Positions 17,121-24,595 of a stretch of 64,000 bases of DNA are shown here, piece by piece. The stretch is from NCBI GenBank assembly GCA_965656785.1, contig CBFHLY010000006.1, positions 1 to 64,000 of the forward strand. Direction: 5' to 3'. Each line of letters starts with the position of its first letter. Position 1 is the first letter of the stretch. The notes under the pieces were generated by a model that worked only from the letters and a program-made list of their open reading frames with translations, ran no database searches and was not told the DNA's origin. The stretch is from JALQTD01 sp965656785 (GTDB taxonomy: Bacteria > Bacteroidota > Bacteroidia > Flavobacteriales_D > Sanyastnellaceae). The position numbers and the translations under genes are program-made.

Positions 17121-17696
17121 TCAGTTCCGAACGAGCACCGCAAGGGTGAACATGAACAGCTCTTCTCCGCATTCAGAGAACTGGTAATTGAGCGGGCCTT
17201 CTGATCGCTTGGCCATGCTCAAGAGGCCCAATCCTGCGCCTCCCCGTTCGCTCAATTCGCCTTCGCAGAGCGTTTCCACATAAGCTTTGCGGAGTTCGTC
17301 TCGGCTCATTCCATTCACCGTCGCCAAGCGTTCGCGCAATTCGGAGGCCATGTCAAAATCGACGATGTTTCCCGTCTGGACTTGGAATCCGAGTGGGGTT
17401 TGTTCCAAGGTGAGGAAAAAGGGGGTTTCGCCTAGCGCATCGACCCACCCGTGGCGCGAAACGTTCTGCAAGGCTTCGATGAGGACGTGTCCGACGCGCC
17501 GAGACCGCTTCAGTGGACTGCCAACGGACATCACCGCTTGTTCGCTCAAAGCCAACAACGCATCCGAGGCGGTTCCTGACAAATTGCCCGTGTACGAGAC
17601 CAAAATCCCCATGTCGCCACCTGAATCCGCGCGGCCTTGGAGACGCTGGTGCATCTCCTCACGCAAGGGGCGGTGTATGGATTCGAAGTCGTGCAT
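17121..17696 (-). CDS. SiaB-family (DUF6272) protein kinase-like protein
   Basis: The 191-aa protein resembles SiaB. It has an N-box-like segment HVLIEALQNVSRHG (about 69-82) and a glycine-rich ERGGAGLGLLSMAKRS (about 149-164), the GHKL ATP-binding lid. In Pseudomonas SiaB phosphorylates the STAS protein SiaC within the SiaABCD switch that controls diguanylate cyclase. None of the partner genes is adjacent here. The convergent end lies 2 nt from the previous gene. A near-consensus -7 box, TACCCTTTG, sits 4 nt before its ATG. Confidence 0.78.
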   Translation of the reverse strand: MHDFESIHRPLREEMHQRLQGRADSGGDMGILVSYTGNLSGTASDALLALSEQAVMSVGSPLKRSRRVGHVLIEALQNVSRHGWVDALGETPFFLTLEQTPLGFQVQTGNIVDFDMASELRERLATVNGMSRDELRKAYVETLCEGELSERGGAGLGLLSMAKRSEGPLNYQFSECGEELFMFTLAVLVRN

Positions 17697-17869
17697 CGCT
17701 CAAAGGGTAGACGAAAATACGAAAAACAACGATGAACAAACAAATGCCTTCGATGTTTTGCGCCATTTTAACAACACCAAGATACTTCGAGTTGCGCCGT
17801 GCACGGGGGAGGAGGGGGGGAAATGTACCGATAGTTTTCCACGGCACTAAGCAGTTTCGTCGGGAGTTA

Positions 17870-18163
17870 TCAGGTGGAAACGCTGCGGTGACGGCGCACG
17901 TGGTGTTCCGAAATGAGCGAAATCCCTTCCGGCGTGCGGATCATGTCGTAGAAACTGGGGTGCATGAAGTTCAGCGTTCGTTGGAACGGCCGTCCTTCGA
18001 AGTGGCAACGCCAAACTTGCAAAGCGAGGCGTTTCGTGGTTTCCCAAGCGTACGGGTTGAAGCCCATCGGACGGGAAAACCGCTCGATCCAGAGGCGCGC
18101 TTCTGCGAGGTTGGTCACGGTGTTGCTGGCTTGGAAGGCCATGGGGTTCAAGGGAAGTGCCAT
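17870..18163 (-). CDS. Hypothetical protein, third gene of the WYL cluster
   Basis: The 97-aa soluble product matches no family I know. It is rich in aromatic residues and Arg/His, with a central ETTKRLALQVWRCHFEGRPF and a TPEG motif near residue 76. It follows the 122-aa unknown gene, with the second copy of the 21-bp junction repeat 34 nt before its start. Codon use looks like its neighbours. The 172-bp region downstream, up to the SiaB-like gene, contains nothing I can name. Confidence 0.5.
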   Translation of the reverse strand: MALPLNPMAFQASNTVTNLAEARLWIERFSRPMGFNPYAWETTKRLALQVWRCHFEGRPFQRTLNFMHPSFYDMIRTPEGISLISEHHVRRHRSVST

Positions 18164-18197
18164 GATGAATTGCGTTTAACAAGACAAAGGATGGAAG

Positions 18198-18218
18198 CCA
18201 CATCGTAACGGATTTACG
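18198..18218 (-). repeat. Junction repeat, copy 2 (inverted-repeat core)
   Basis: On the minus strand the core CGTAAATCCGTTACG (18218-18204) has inverted arms CGTAA/TTACG and is followed by GATGTGG. A 20-of-21 match lies at 18600-18620. In both copies the TAA of the core is the stop codon of the upstream gene. Confidence 0.8.
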
Positions 18219-18582
18219 AACCGGATTTTTTTTGAAATTCGGGCGAAGCATCTGGGGGCACAATGGGTGCGTAGCGAAGGCCCTCGGGGGTGGAGAGCAC
18301 CGTGAACGCTAGGGCTGGGAGGCGGTAGATTTGGACATCGCCCACCTCCCAAGGCGCGGATTGCCCCAAATGCGCCGCCACTTCCGCGAGGAAGGCGATC
18401 CGCACCGGACGAGGCCAAACGACTCGAGCCAGCCGATCCAGGGCCCACAGGTTGCACCGCAGCACGTGCACGTGCCCCGCGGCATCCCGGCATGTGAGTT
18501 CGGCACAGCGGGGTTCAGCGAGCAATTGTACCGCCAGCACTCGGCTGGTAGGAAGGGTCAAGGGAAGGTGGGAATTGATCAT
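18214..18582 (-). CDS. Hypothetical protein, second gene of the WYL cluster
   Basis: This 122-aa product (MINSHLPLTLPTS start) has no recognised domain, signal peptide or membrane segment. It has a beta-rich look, with a hydrophobic VRIAFLAEVAAHLG helix and a TPEG motif near residue 103, also present in the next small gene. It starts 17 nt after junction repeat copy 1 and its stop lies inside copy 2. An in-frame ATG seven codons earlier (18603) would overlap the repeat and is less likely. Confidence 0.5.
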   Translation of the reverse strand: MINSHLPLTLPTSRVLAVQLLAEPRCAELTCRDAAGHVHVLRCNLWALDRLARVVWPRPVRIAFLAEVAAHLGQSAPWEVGDVQIYRLPALAFTVLSTPEGLRYAPIVPPDASPEFQKKSGS

Positions 18583-18599
18583 GGGGCGAAGCAAGGCCC

Positions 18600-18620
18600 C
18601 CACCTCGTAACGGATTTACG
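18600..18620 (-). repeat. Junction repeat, copy 1 (inverted-repeat core)
   Basis: This is the same 15-nt core CGTAAATCCGTTACG as at 18204-18218, followed by GAGGTGG. It contains the stop codon of the WYL regulator gene and ends 17 nt before the next start codon. Confidence 0.8.
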
Positions 18621-19638
18621 TTCTGTACGCGTCCAACGATTTTTTCAAGGCGTCCACCACCCGATCGCGCAAAGCCGGAGGCGACACCACTTTCACCGCA
18701 GCGCCTGCGCCGAGGATCCACTCGACCAATTCGTAGGTTAGGAGCACGCGCAGGCGCAACGCCACGCGGCCATCGTCTAGCGGCGTCAGGGATTGGCTCG
18801 CGTGGACAGGCTGGCTCGCCACATAGCGGGCGTGCAACGCACTGCAGTGAAGCAGGACGTCCTGCGGCTCTGCGTCCAGTTCGGTGATGCCGATGGAGTG
18901 GGCAAAAAACCGGTCCGACGAAAAGTCCGGGGCCGGATCGAACCGCTCTTCGGTCAGCGTGACTTCCTCCACCCGGTCAAGGCCGAAGGTCAGGTAGTCG
19001 CTCCGCTGGACGGACCAGGCGATGAGGTACCAGCGGTTGCGGTATTCCTTGAGCAAGTAGGGGGCGAGGTGATACGATTTGGCCTCCGTTGCGCCAAATT
19101 TCCGGTAACGGAGCATCACCCGCCGGCGCTCCCTGATCGCCTTGAACACGTCCCCCAGAAACTCCGAACCGCCCACCACCGGCGACGTCTCGAACTGCAC
19201 CACATCGGTGAGCTGCTCGGCATCGAGGTCGGGCGCCAAGCTCAGGCGGTCCTGGATTTTCCCCAAGGCTTGGTCGAACTGAGCGAAGACCGGCAAGTCC
19301 CGGTATTGCAGCAGGGTTCGCGCCGCAAAATGGATGGCATCGCGCTCCTCGTCGTTCAGTTGGACGTCGTTGATGCTGTAGCCGGGGTCCGTGTAGTAAT
19401 AGCCCTTGTGGTCGCGGTTGAAGGCGATGGGCGCATAAAAGCCGAGGGACGACTCGTTCTTCATCGCCCACATGTCCTTCTCTATGGTCGAGGCGCTGAT
19501 GCGTTCGCGTTGGCTGCCGTACAGGGCTTCTTCGCAGGCCTGTTGGAGGTCGGATTTCGTGGGGAAGGGGCGCGCGGAATTCGTCAGGCACCGGTCGATG
19601 ATCCGGTAACGCATGAGGGCATTCTTGTTCACGGCCAT
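18616..19638 (-). CDS. WYL-domain transcriptional regulator
   Basis: The 340-aa protein has an N-terminal helix-turn-helix domain (about 1-75, with the DLQQACEEALYG and STIEKDMWAMK helices) and a central WYL domain with the diagnostic RWYLIAW (about 217-223). A C-terminal WCX-like region follows. WYL regulators sense nucleic-acid or nucleotide ligands in DNA-damage and defence settings. The gene heads an apparent three-gene unit with two unknown small proteins. A TAATTTCG -7 box lies exactly 4 nt before its ATG (19650-19643). Confidence 0.88.
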   Translation of the reverse strand: MAVNKNALMRYRIIDRCLTNSARPFPTKSDLQQACEEALYGSQRERISASTIEKDMWAMKNESSLGFYAPIAFNRDHKGYYYTDPGYSINDVQLNDEERDAIHFAARTLLQYRDLPVFAQFDQALGKIQDRLSLAPDLDAEQLTDVVQFETSPVVGGSEFLGDVFKAIRERRRVMLRYRKFGATEAKSYHLAPYLLKEYRNRWYLIAWSVQRSDYLTFGLDRVEEVTLTEERFDPAPDFSSDRFFAHSIGITELDAEPQDVLLHCSALHARYVASQPVHASQSLTPLDDGRVALRLRVLLTYELVEWILGAGAAVKVVSPPALRDRVVDALKKSLDAYRT

Positions 19639-19647
19639 GACCCGAAA

Positions 19648-20319
19648 TTAAGGCGTTTTTTCGTCGGCTTGCAGTTCGCTTTCAAAGCGCTGCATCAAGG
19701 CCAAACCCCGATCCACATACCCCGGATGGAACGTCCTCGCCACCCCGTCGGCCGGGAACGGCTTGCCCGTGTTGTGCAGGTGGAAGGCGTCCTTGAATCG
19801 CCCAGCCCGGAGCGCGTCGCCGTAGGTCTCGTCGATCCAGCGGATGCCCAGCGGGATGGCCGCGTCGCCGCGCAGATCGCGGATTTGGACATCCAGCCCG
19901 ACGCACTTGTAGCCCATGAGCTGGAAGGGACCCCAACTCGTCGCCAAGTTCCGCAACGCCTCCTCGCTCGCCCCTTGCAGCTTCTCCGTGGTCACGTTTT
20001 CGATGCGCTCGCGCTCGCCCGCTTGGACCGCCACCAGTCGGTCGAAAACGTGCGATTCGAAACGCCGCCCCGCCGGCTTGCGCCCCCCGCTTTCCAATTC
20101 GATCAAGGCCAAAAAATACGCTGCAGGCAACGCCCGCTTCCCCGCCTCCTCCTGCACTTCCTCCCCGTAATGCCGCCACGTGGCGCGGTGCCCATGCAAC
20201 AGTCCTCCGCCGTCCCACCGGCCATTCCACCGCCGACCAAATTCCCAACCGCCCGCAGCGACGGCTAGCAACACCGCCACCGACAGCACTACGCTCCAAG
20301 TGCGCCCGAGCCGCTTCAT
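19648..20319 (-). CDS. Membrane-anchored lysozyme-like murein hydrolase
   Basis: The 223-aa protein has an N-terminal signal anchor (about 8-24) followed by a lysozyme-superfamily fold. ALIELESGG carries the likely catalytic Glu, and RFESHVFDRL and TSWGPFQLMGY match N-acetylmuramidase (DUF3380-like) proteins that cut glycan strands of peptidoglycan. It should face the periplasm. It overlaps the upstream DUF554 gene by 4 nt, so the two are cotranscribed. The substrate is inferred from fold only. Confidence 0.7.
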   Translation of the reverse strand: MKRLGRTWSVVLSVAVLLAVAAGGWEFGRRWNGRWDGGGLLHGHRATWRHYGEEVQEEAGKRALPAAYFLALIELESGGRKPAGRRFESHVFDRLVAVQAGERERIENVTTEKLQGASEEALRNLATSWGPFQLMGYKCVGLDVQIRDLRGDAAIPLGIRWIDETYGDALRAGRFKDAFHLHNTGKPFPADGVARTFHPGYVDRGLALMQRFESELQADEKTP

Positions 20320-20975
20320 GCCCCCACGGCCTCAAGCGCCCACCGGACGACCGGCAGCCAAAGCAGGGCGGGCAAGAAATTCACGAGCGGCAGGGATTTG
20401 ACCTGCAGCAGGTCGAGGCCCAAACCCAGCAGCAGCAGGCCGCCCAGCGCCGACCCTTCCTGGATCAGTTCGGGTGAAACCGCGTCCCCCAGTCCCATGA
20501 AGGCGAGGGTGAGGCCGCCCTGGATGACGAGCACGGCCGGGGCCGCCCACAGCACCCCACGCCCCGCCGCCGCCGCAAGGAACGCCGAGCTCACTAAATC
20601 CATCGTCCCCTTCGCGTACAAAATCGAAGCGTCCCCATGCAGCGCGTCCTCCATGCACCCCACCACCGTCATCGCCCCCACGCAGAACAGCAACACCGCC
20701 TGAACGAGTCCGCCCGAAGCGGCGCCGGAAGTCCAGCGCTCCAGGCGTCGATGCAGGTGCAGGGTTTGGCCCACTGCGGCGCCCAAAATCAACGACAGGA
20801 ACACCGCAAACGGGTCCTGCATCTTGCCCACCATCAACACCGCGAGGCCCAACGTGAAGAGGCCCAGCGCCTGGAACGTGACCGCGCGCAACGACTCCGG
20901 CAAGCGGCCGCGCAACGCGAGCCCCACCGATGCGCCCACGGCCACGGCCGCAGCATTGTATAGCGTACCCAACAT
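20316..20975 (-). CDS. DUF554 family inner-membrane protein
   Basis: The 219-aa protein has six to seven hydrophobic helices and matches DUF554 at its N-terminus (GTLYNAAAVAVGASVGLALRGRLPE) and in the CVGAMTVVGCMEDAL segment. It is a putative transporter of unknown substrate. Its -7 box TAACTTTC (20987-20980) lies 4 nt before the ATG and overlaps the tgt promoter on the other strand. Confidence 0.85.
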   Translation of the reverse strand: MLGTLYNAAAVAVGASVGLALRGRLPESLRAVTFQALGLFTLGLAVLMVGKMQDPFAVFLSLILGAAVGQTLHLHRRLERWTSGAASGGLVQAVLLFCVGAMTVVGCMEDALHGDASILYAKGTMDLVSSAFLAAAAGRGVLWAAPAVLVIQGGLTLAFMGLGDAVSPELIQEGSALGGLLLLGLGLDLLQVKSLPLVNFLPALLWLPVVRWALEAVGA

Positions 20976-20979
20976 GTCG

Positions 20980-20993
20980 GAAAGTTACATTTG
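20980..20993. promoter_or_regulatory. Overlapping back-to-back -7 boxes for DUF554 and tgt
   Basis: TACATTTG at 20986-20993 (plus strand) is a perfect -7 box 18 nt before the tgt ATG. TAACTTTC at 20987-20980 (minus strand) lies 4 nt before the DUF554 ATG. The two share their TA, so the promoters would exclude each other. Confidence 0.6.
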
Positions 20994-21011
20994 CACCCGA
21001 TTCCGTACGCC

Positions 21012-22142
21012 ATGAAATTCACCCTCGAAGCCACAGACCCCGGTTCCCGCGCGCGCGCAGGCCGATTGATGACGGACCACGGCGTCATCGAAACGCCGAT
21101 TTTCATGCCCGTCGGGACCATCGGCAGTGTGAAGGCGGTGCCGCAGCGGGACTTGAAGGAGGACATCAACGCGGACATCATCCTCGGCAACACGTACCAT
21201 TTGTACTTGCGGCCGGGAACGGTCACGTTGGAGAAGGCGGGGGGATTGCACGGATTCATGAACTGGGATCGGCCGATTTTGACGGATAGTGGGGGGTTCC
21301 AGGTGTACAGTTTGGCCGATAACCGGAAGATCAAGGAGGAGGGCGTGACGTTCCGCAGCCACATCGACGGGAGCAAGCACTTCCTCAGCCCGGAGGTGTC
21401 GATGGGCATCCAGCGGAGCATCGGGGCGGACATCATCATGGCGTTCGATGAGTGCCCGCCGTATCCGAGCGAGTACGGGTACGCGCGGAAGTCCATGGAA
21501 ATGACGCACCGGTGGCTCGATCGCTGCATCGCGCGGCTGGCGGAGACGGAGCCGCTGTACGGGCACGGGCAGGAGCTGTTTCCCATCGTGCAGGGGTCGA
21601 CGTTCAAGGACTTGCGGGTCGCGTCGGCGGAGGCGATTGCGGAGCGCGGGGCGGCGGGGAACGCCATCGGAGGGCTGAGCGTGGGCGAGCCGCACGAAGA
21701 GATGTACGCCACATGCGACGTGGTTTGCGGCATCCTGCCCGAGGACAAACCCCGCTACCTGATGGGCGTCGGCACCCCCGCGAACATCCTCGAATGCATC
21801 GCCCTTGGCGTGGACATGTTCGATTGCGTCATGCCCACCCGCAACGCACGCAACGGCACGTTGTTCACGTGGCAGGGCGTCATGAACCTCAAGAACGCGA
21901 AGTGGGAACAGGACTTCACGCCGCTTGACCCGGAAGGCACGTCCCCCGTGGACCACTACTACACGCGGTCGTACGTGCGGCATTTGTTCAAGGCGAATGA
22001 GTTGCTCGCGCTGTACATCGCGTCGGTGCACAATTTGGCCTTCTACCTCGACCTTGTGCGCACGGCGCGCCAGCACATCCAAGCTGGCGATTTCCGCGAA
22101 TGGAAGGACCGCGTGCTGCCGCAACTGACAGCGAAGGTCTAA
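21012..22142 (+). CDS. tgt: Queuine tRNA-ribosyltransferase, zinc-ligand-less Bacteroidota form
   Basis: This 376-aa TIM-barrel enzyme swaps guanine 34 for preQ1 in GUN-anticodon tRNAs. Visible motifs are ILTDSGGFQVYSL (catalytic Asp), GGLSVGEPHEEM and the second catalytic region GVDMFDCVMPTRNARNG. The usual C-terminal zinc motif CxCxxC is absent: the equivalent stretch reads TSPVDHYYTRSYVRHL. The start at 21012 follows the perfect -7 box by 18 nt. The next gene begins 9 nt after the stop. Confidence 0.95.
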   Translation: MKFTLEATDPGSRARAGRLMTDHGVIETPIFMPVGTIGSVKAVPQRDLKEDINADIILGNTYHLYLRPGTVTLEKAGGLHGFMNWDRPILTDSGGFQVYSLADNRKIKEEGVTFRSHIDGSKHFLSPEVSMGIQRSIGADIIMAFDECPPYPSEYGYARKSMEMTHRWLDRCIARLAETEPLYGHGQELFPIVQGSTFKDLRVASAEAIAERGAAGNAIGGLSVGEPHEEMYATCDVVCGILPEDKPRYLMGVGTPANILECIALGVDMFDCVMPTRNARNGTLFTWQGVMNLKNAKWEQDFTPLDPEGTSPVDHYYTRSYVRHLFKANELLALYIASVHNLAFYLDLVRTARQHIQAGDFREWKDRVLPQLTAKV

Positions 22143-22151
22143 TTTCGCGGC

Positions 22152-23291
22152 ATGGCAGGCGGCAGTTCTTGGCTCCAGCGCATCGGGCTCACCCGCCTCG
22201 ATCGCTACATCATGCGGAAGTTCCTCAGCACGTTCTTCTTCATGATCGGCGTGTTTTGCATCATCGCCGTCGTGTTCGACTTGATGGAGTACCTCGACGA
22301 TTTGTTGCGGAATGAGGCGCCGCTCGGGGGGACGTTGCTGTACTACTTGAGCTTCTGTTTTTACTTCGGGAATTTGCTGAGCGGCTTCATCGTGTTCCTG
22401 ACCATCATTTGGTTTACGAGCCGGCTGGCGCAGCAAACGGAGGTCATCGCCATGTTGAGCGGCGGGATGAGTTTTCGGCGGTTTTTGCGCCCGTATTTCC
22501 TGGCGGCCACGCTGCTGGCGGGGATGACGCTGGTGATTTCCCATTGGATTTTGCCGTTGGCGAATGGCCAAAAACTGGACTTCGACTTCCAATACATCCA
22601 CACGAAATTCTCCATCGCGGACCAGCACCTCTACCGCGAAATCCAGCCCGGTGTCATCGCCTACTTCCGCAGCATCACAGTGGACCGCGAAACCGGCTAC
22701 CGATTCCAACTCGAGCGTTGGAACGAAGCCGCCCAAATGACCCAGCACATCACCGCAGCGAAAGCCCAATGGCAATCGGAGGACAGCACCTGGCACCTCG
22801 TGAACGCGGCCATCCGCGACCTCGACCCCGTTTCGGGCACCGAGCGCTTTCGTTACCTGACGGCCTTCGACACCACCCTCACGATGCGCATCAGCGATTT
22901 CGGCCAGCGGTCCGAACTCATCTCCACGATGACCACCCCGCAACTCGACGAGCACATCGCCGCTGTATCCGCCCTCGGTGCTCCCATCACCCGGCTGGTC
23001 CTCGAACGCCATGCCCGCACGACGAACGCGTTCACCATTTTCGTCATGACCCTCATCGGCGTAGCGGTGGCCTCCCGCAAACAGCGTGGCGGCATGGGCA
23101 TGCACCTCTTCCTGGCCGTGCTCATCGCCTTCGCCTACGTGTTCTCCTGGAAACTCATCACCGTTTACGCGGCTGAAGCGCCCATTCCAGAGGGTTGGGA
23201 CCGGGAAGTGTGGTGGCTGTTCTCGGCGTGGTTGCCCAACTTGCTGTTCGGTGCACTCGGCTTGGTCCTTTACCGCCTCGCTCCGAAGTAA
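22152..23291 (+). CDS. LptF/LptG-family lipopolysaccharide export permease
   Basis: The 379-aa YjgP/YjgQ family protein has an N-terminal pair of transmembrane helices after LDRYIMRKFLSTFFFM, a large periplasmic beta domain (about 110-270) and three C-terminal helices (ITVYAAEAPIPEGWD between). With LptB and LptC it extracts LPS from the inner membrane. Only one of the two permeases is encoded here, next to tgt, and which one it is cannot be told. TAATTTCG overlaps the tgt stop, 4 nt before the ATG. Confidence 0.9.
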   Translation: MAGGSSWLQRIGLTRLDRYIMRKFLSTFFFMIGVFCIIAVVFDLMEYLDDLLRNEAPLGGTLLYYLSFCFYFGNLLSGFIVFLTIIWFTSRLAQQTEVIAMLSGGMSFRRFLRPYFLAATLLAGMTLVISHWILPLANGQKLDFDFQYIHTKFSIADQHLYREIQPGVIAYFRSITVDRETGYRFQLERWNEAAQMTQHITAAKAQWQSEDSTWHLVNAAIRDLDPVSGTERFRYLTAFDTTLTMRISDFGQRSELISTMTTPQLDEHIAAVSALGAPITRLVLERHARTTNAFTIFVMTLIGVAVASRKQRGGMGMHLFLAVLIAFAYVFSWKLITVYAAEAPIPEGWDREVWWLFSAWLPNLLFGALGLVLYRLAPK

Positions 23292-23732
23292 TCACTCCGT
23301 GATGGACTGCGTGGCGAGCTGTTCGTGCAACGCGTTGACGGCCAGCAAGGCGGCGCTGCCGTACCACGGATGCAATTCCATATCAAAAACCCCGGCCGCA
23401 ACCGCCGGGTCGCTCGCGGTCCAAGCCCGCGCACTGTCCACCGAAGGCGTGTCGAACACGTACAGTCCGCGCAATGCCCCGCCGTCTAGGAAGGGCCCCG
23501 CGAGCACGAGCTTGCCTTCTTCAGCCATCCGCTCGATGTTCTGCAAGTGCGCCGCTTGCAACGCTTGCGCCTCCTCCTGCGTGGCGCTCCGATTCGATCC
23601 CGTTTTAAGGTGGGCGAGCACGTAGGAGCGCATGCCATATGCATCGGCCCCCTCGCGCGTCATGCTGACGCTGGGTACATCCGGTTCGGCCGTGCAGGCC
23701 AATAACACCATCAGAGGAACGATCCGCAACAT
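23292..23732 (-). CDS. YCII-domain lipoprotein
   Basis: The 146-aa product begins with a lipoprotein signal (MLRIVPLMVLLAC; Cys13 lipobox) and then a YCII/YciI-like dimeric ferredoxin fold: YVLAHLKTG, AAHLQNIERMAEEGKLVLAGPF, GLYVFDTPSVDSARAWTASDP. The conserved AAHL His and the Asp of SDP are present. YCII proteins have poorly known enzymatic roles, and a lipidated periplasmic copy is less common. It ends flush against the lptF/G stop and starts 4 nt after ispE, suggesting cotranscription with ispE. Confidence 0.82.
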   Translation of the reverse strand: MLRIVPLMVLLACTAEPDVPSVSMTREGADAYGMRSYVLAHLKTGSNRSATQEEAQALQAAHLQNIERMAEEGKLVLAGPFLDGGALRGLYVFDTPSVDSARAWTASDPAVAAGVFDMELHPWYGSAALLAVNALHEQLATQSITE

Positions 23733-23736
23733 GTGG

Positions 23737-24585
23737 TCAAGATAGCACGCCAGCCCAAGCTGTCCACCCCCGCACCGCGGCACGATCCGCCACCCGCATG
23801 GCTTGTTCGTGCGACGCGTACAGGCCGAAGACCGCCGATCCGGTGCCGGTGAGCTGCGTATACGTGGCCCCGTCCGCCACGTGCGCCAACGCCTCGGCCA
23901 CTTCCGGAACCAACGCCGCCACCCCGTTCGTGAAGCTGTTGCCCACCCCTTCGGCATGCCACCGCTCCACCGGTGCATCGGGCAGCCGCCGCAAATCGAA
24001 CGGCGCCGGCGCCACCTCCAACCGACCAAACGCCTCCCGCGTGCTCACGTGCACCCCCGGATGGACGACCGCCACTGACCACCCACTCCAACTCGGACGC
24101 CCCCCGCGAATCGGCTCGATGCGCTCCCCCCGGCCGCTCACAAACGCGGCCCCATCCTCCAAAAAGAACGGGCAATCCGAACCCAACGCTTCGGCGTGCG
24201 CCCGCAGCCCTTCCGGCCCCAAGCCCAATCCCGCCACTTCGTCGATGGCCCGCAACATCCACGTGCCGTCCGAGCTTCCACCGCCCAATCCCGCGCCCAT
24301 CGGCAACACCTTGTGCAACCGTACGCGCAAACTCGGCAGGTCGTACCCGGCATCGGCAAGCTCGCGGTGCGCCCGCTCCACCAAATTTGACCCTGGAGTT
24401 CCTTCGGGAATCGCCAATCCGGAATACGCCACCTTCAGCGCGCCGCGCCCCTCCACGACGTGCACCTCAAGCACGTCCGTCCAATCGATGGCCACGAACA
24501 CGCTCTCGAGGTCGTGAAAACCATCCGGGCGCCGGCCCGTCACGAACAGGCCGAGGTTCAGTTTGGCAGGAGGAAAGTGAACCAT
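23737..24585 (-). CDS. ispE: 4-diphosphocytidyl-2-C-methyl-D-erythritol kinase
   Basis: The 282-aa GHMP kinase has the family N-terminus FPPAKLNLGLFVTGRRPDGFHDLESVF and the ATP loop PMGAGLGGGSSDG (about 92-104). It phosphorylates CDP-ME in the non-mevalonate isoprenoid pathway. ATG at 24585 gives the canonical start. It lies 10 nt after era, in a three-gene minus-strand unit with the YCII lipoprotein. Confidence 0.95.
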   Translation of the reverse strand: MVHFPPAKLNLGLFVTGRRPDGFHDLESVFVAIDWTDVLEVHVVEGRGALKVAYSGLAIPEGTPGSNLVERAHRELADAGYDLPSLRVRLHKVLPMGAGLGGGSSDGTWMLRAIDEVAGLGLGPEGLRAHAEALGSDCPFFLEDGAAFVSGRGERIEPIRGGRPSWSGWSVAVVHPGVHVSTREAFGRLEVAPAPFDLRRLPDAPVERWHAEGVGNSFTNGVAALVPEVAEALAHVADGATYTQLTGTGSAVFGLYASHEQAMRVADRAAVRGWTAWAGVLS

Positions 24586-24595
24586 CGCGGGAAAC

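Noticed and set aside
20985..23105. A 706-codon minus-strand frame opposite tgt and the LPS permease
   Set aside because: It is antisense to two recognised genes with conserved motifs and ends in low-complexity charged sequence.
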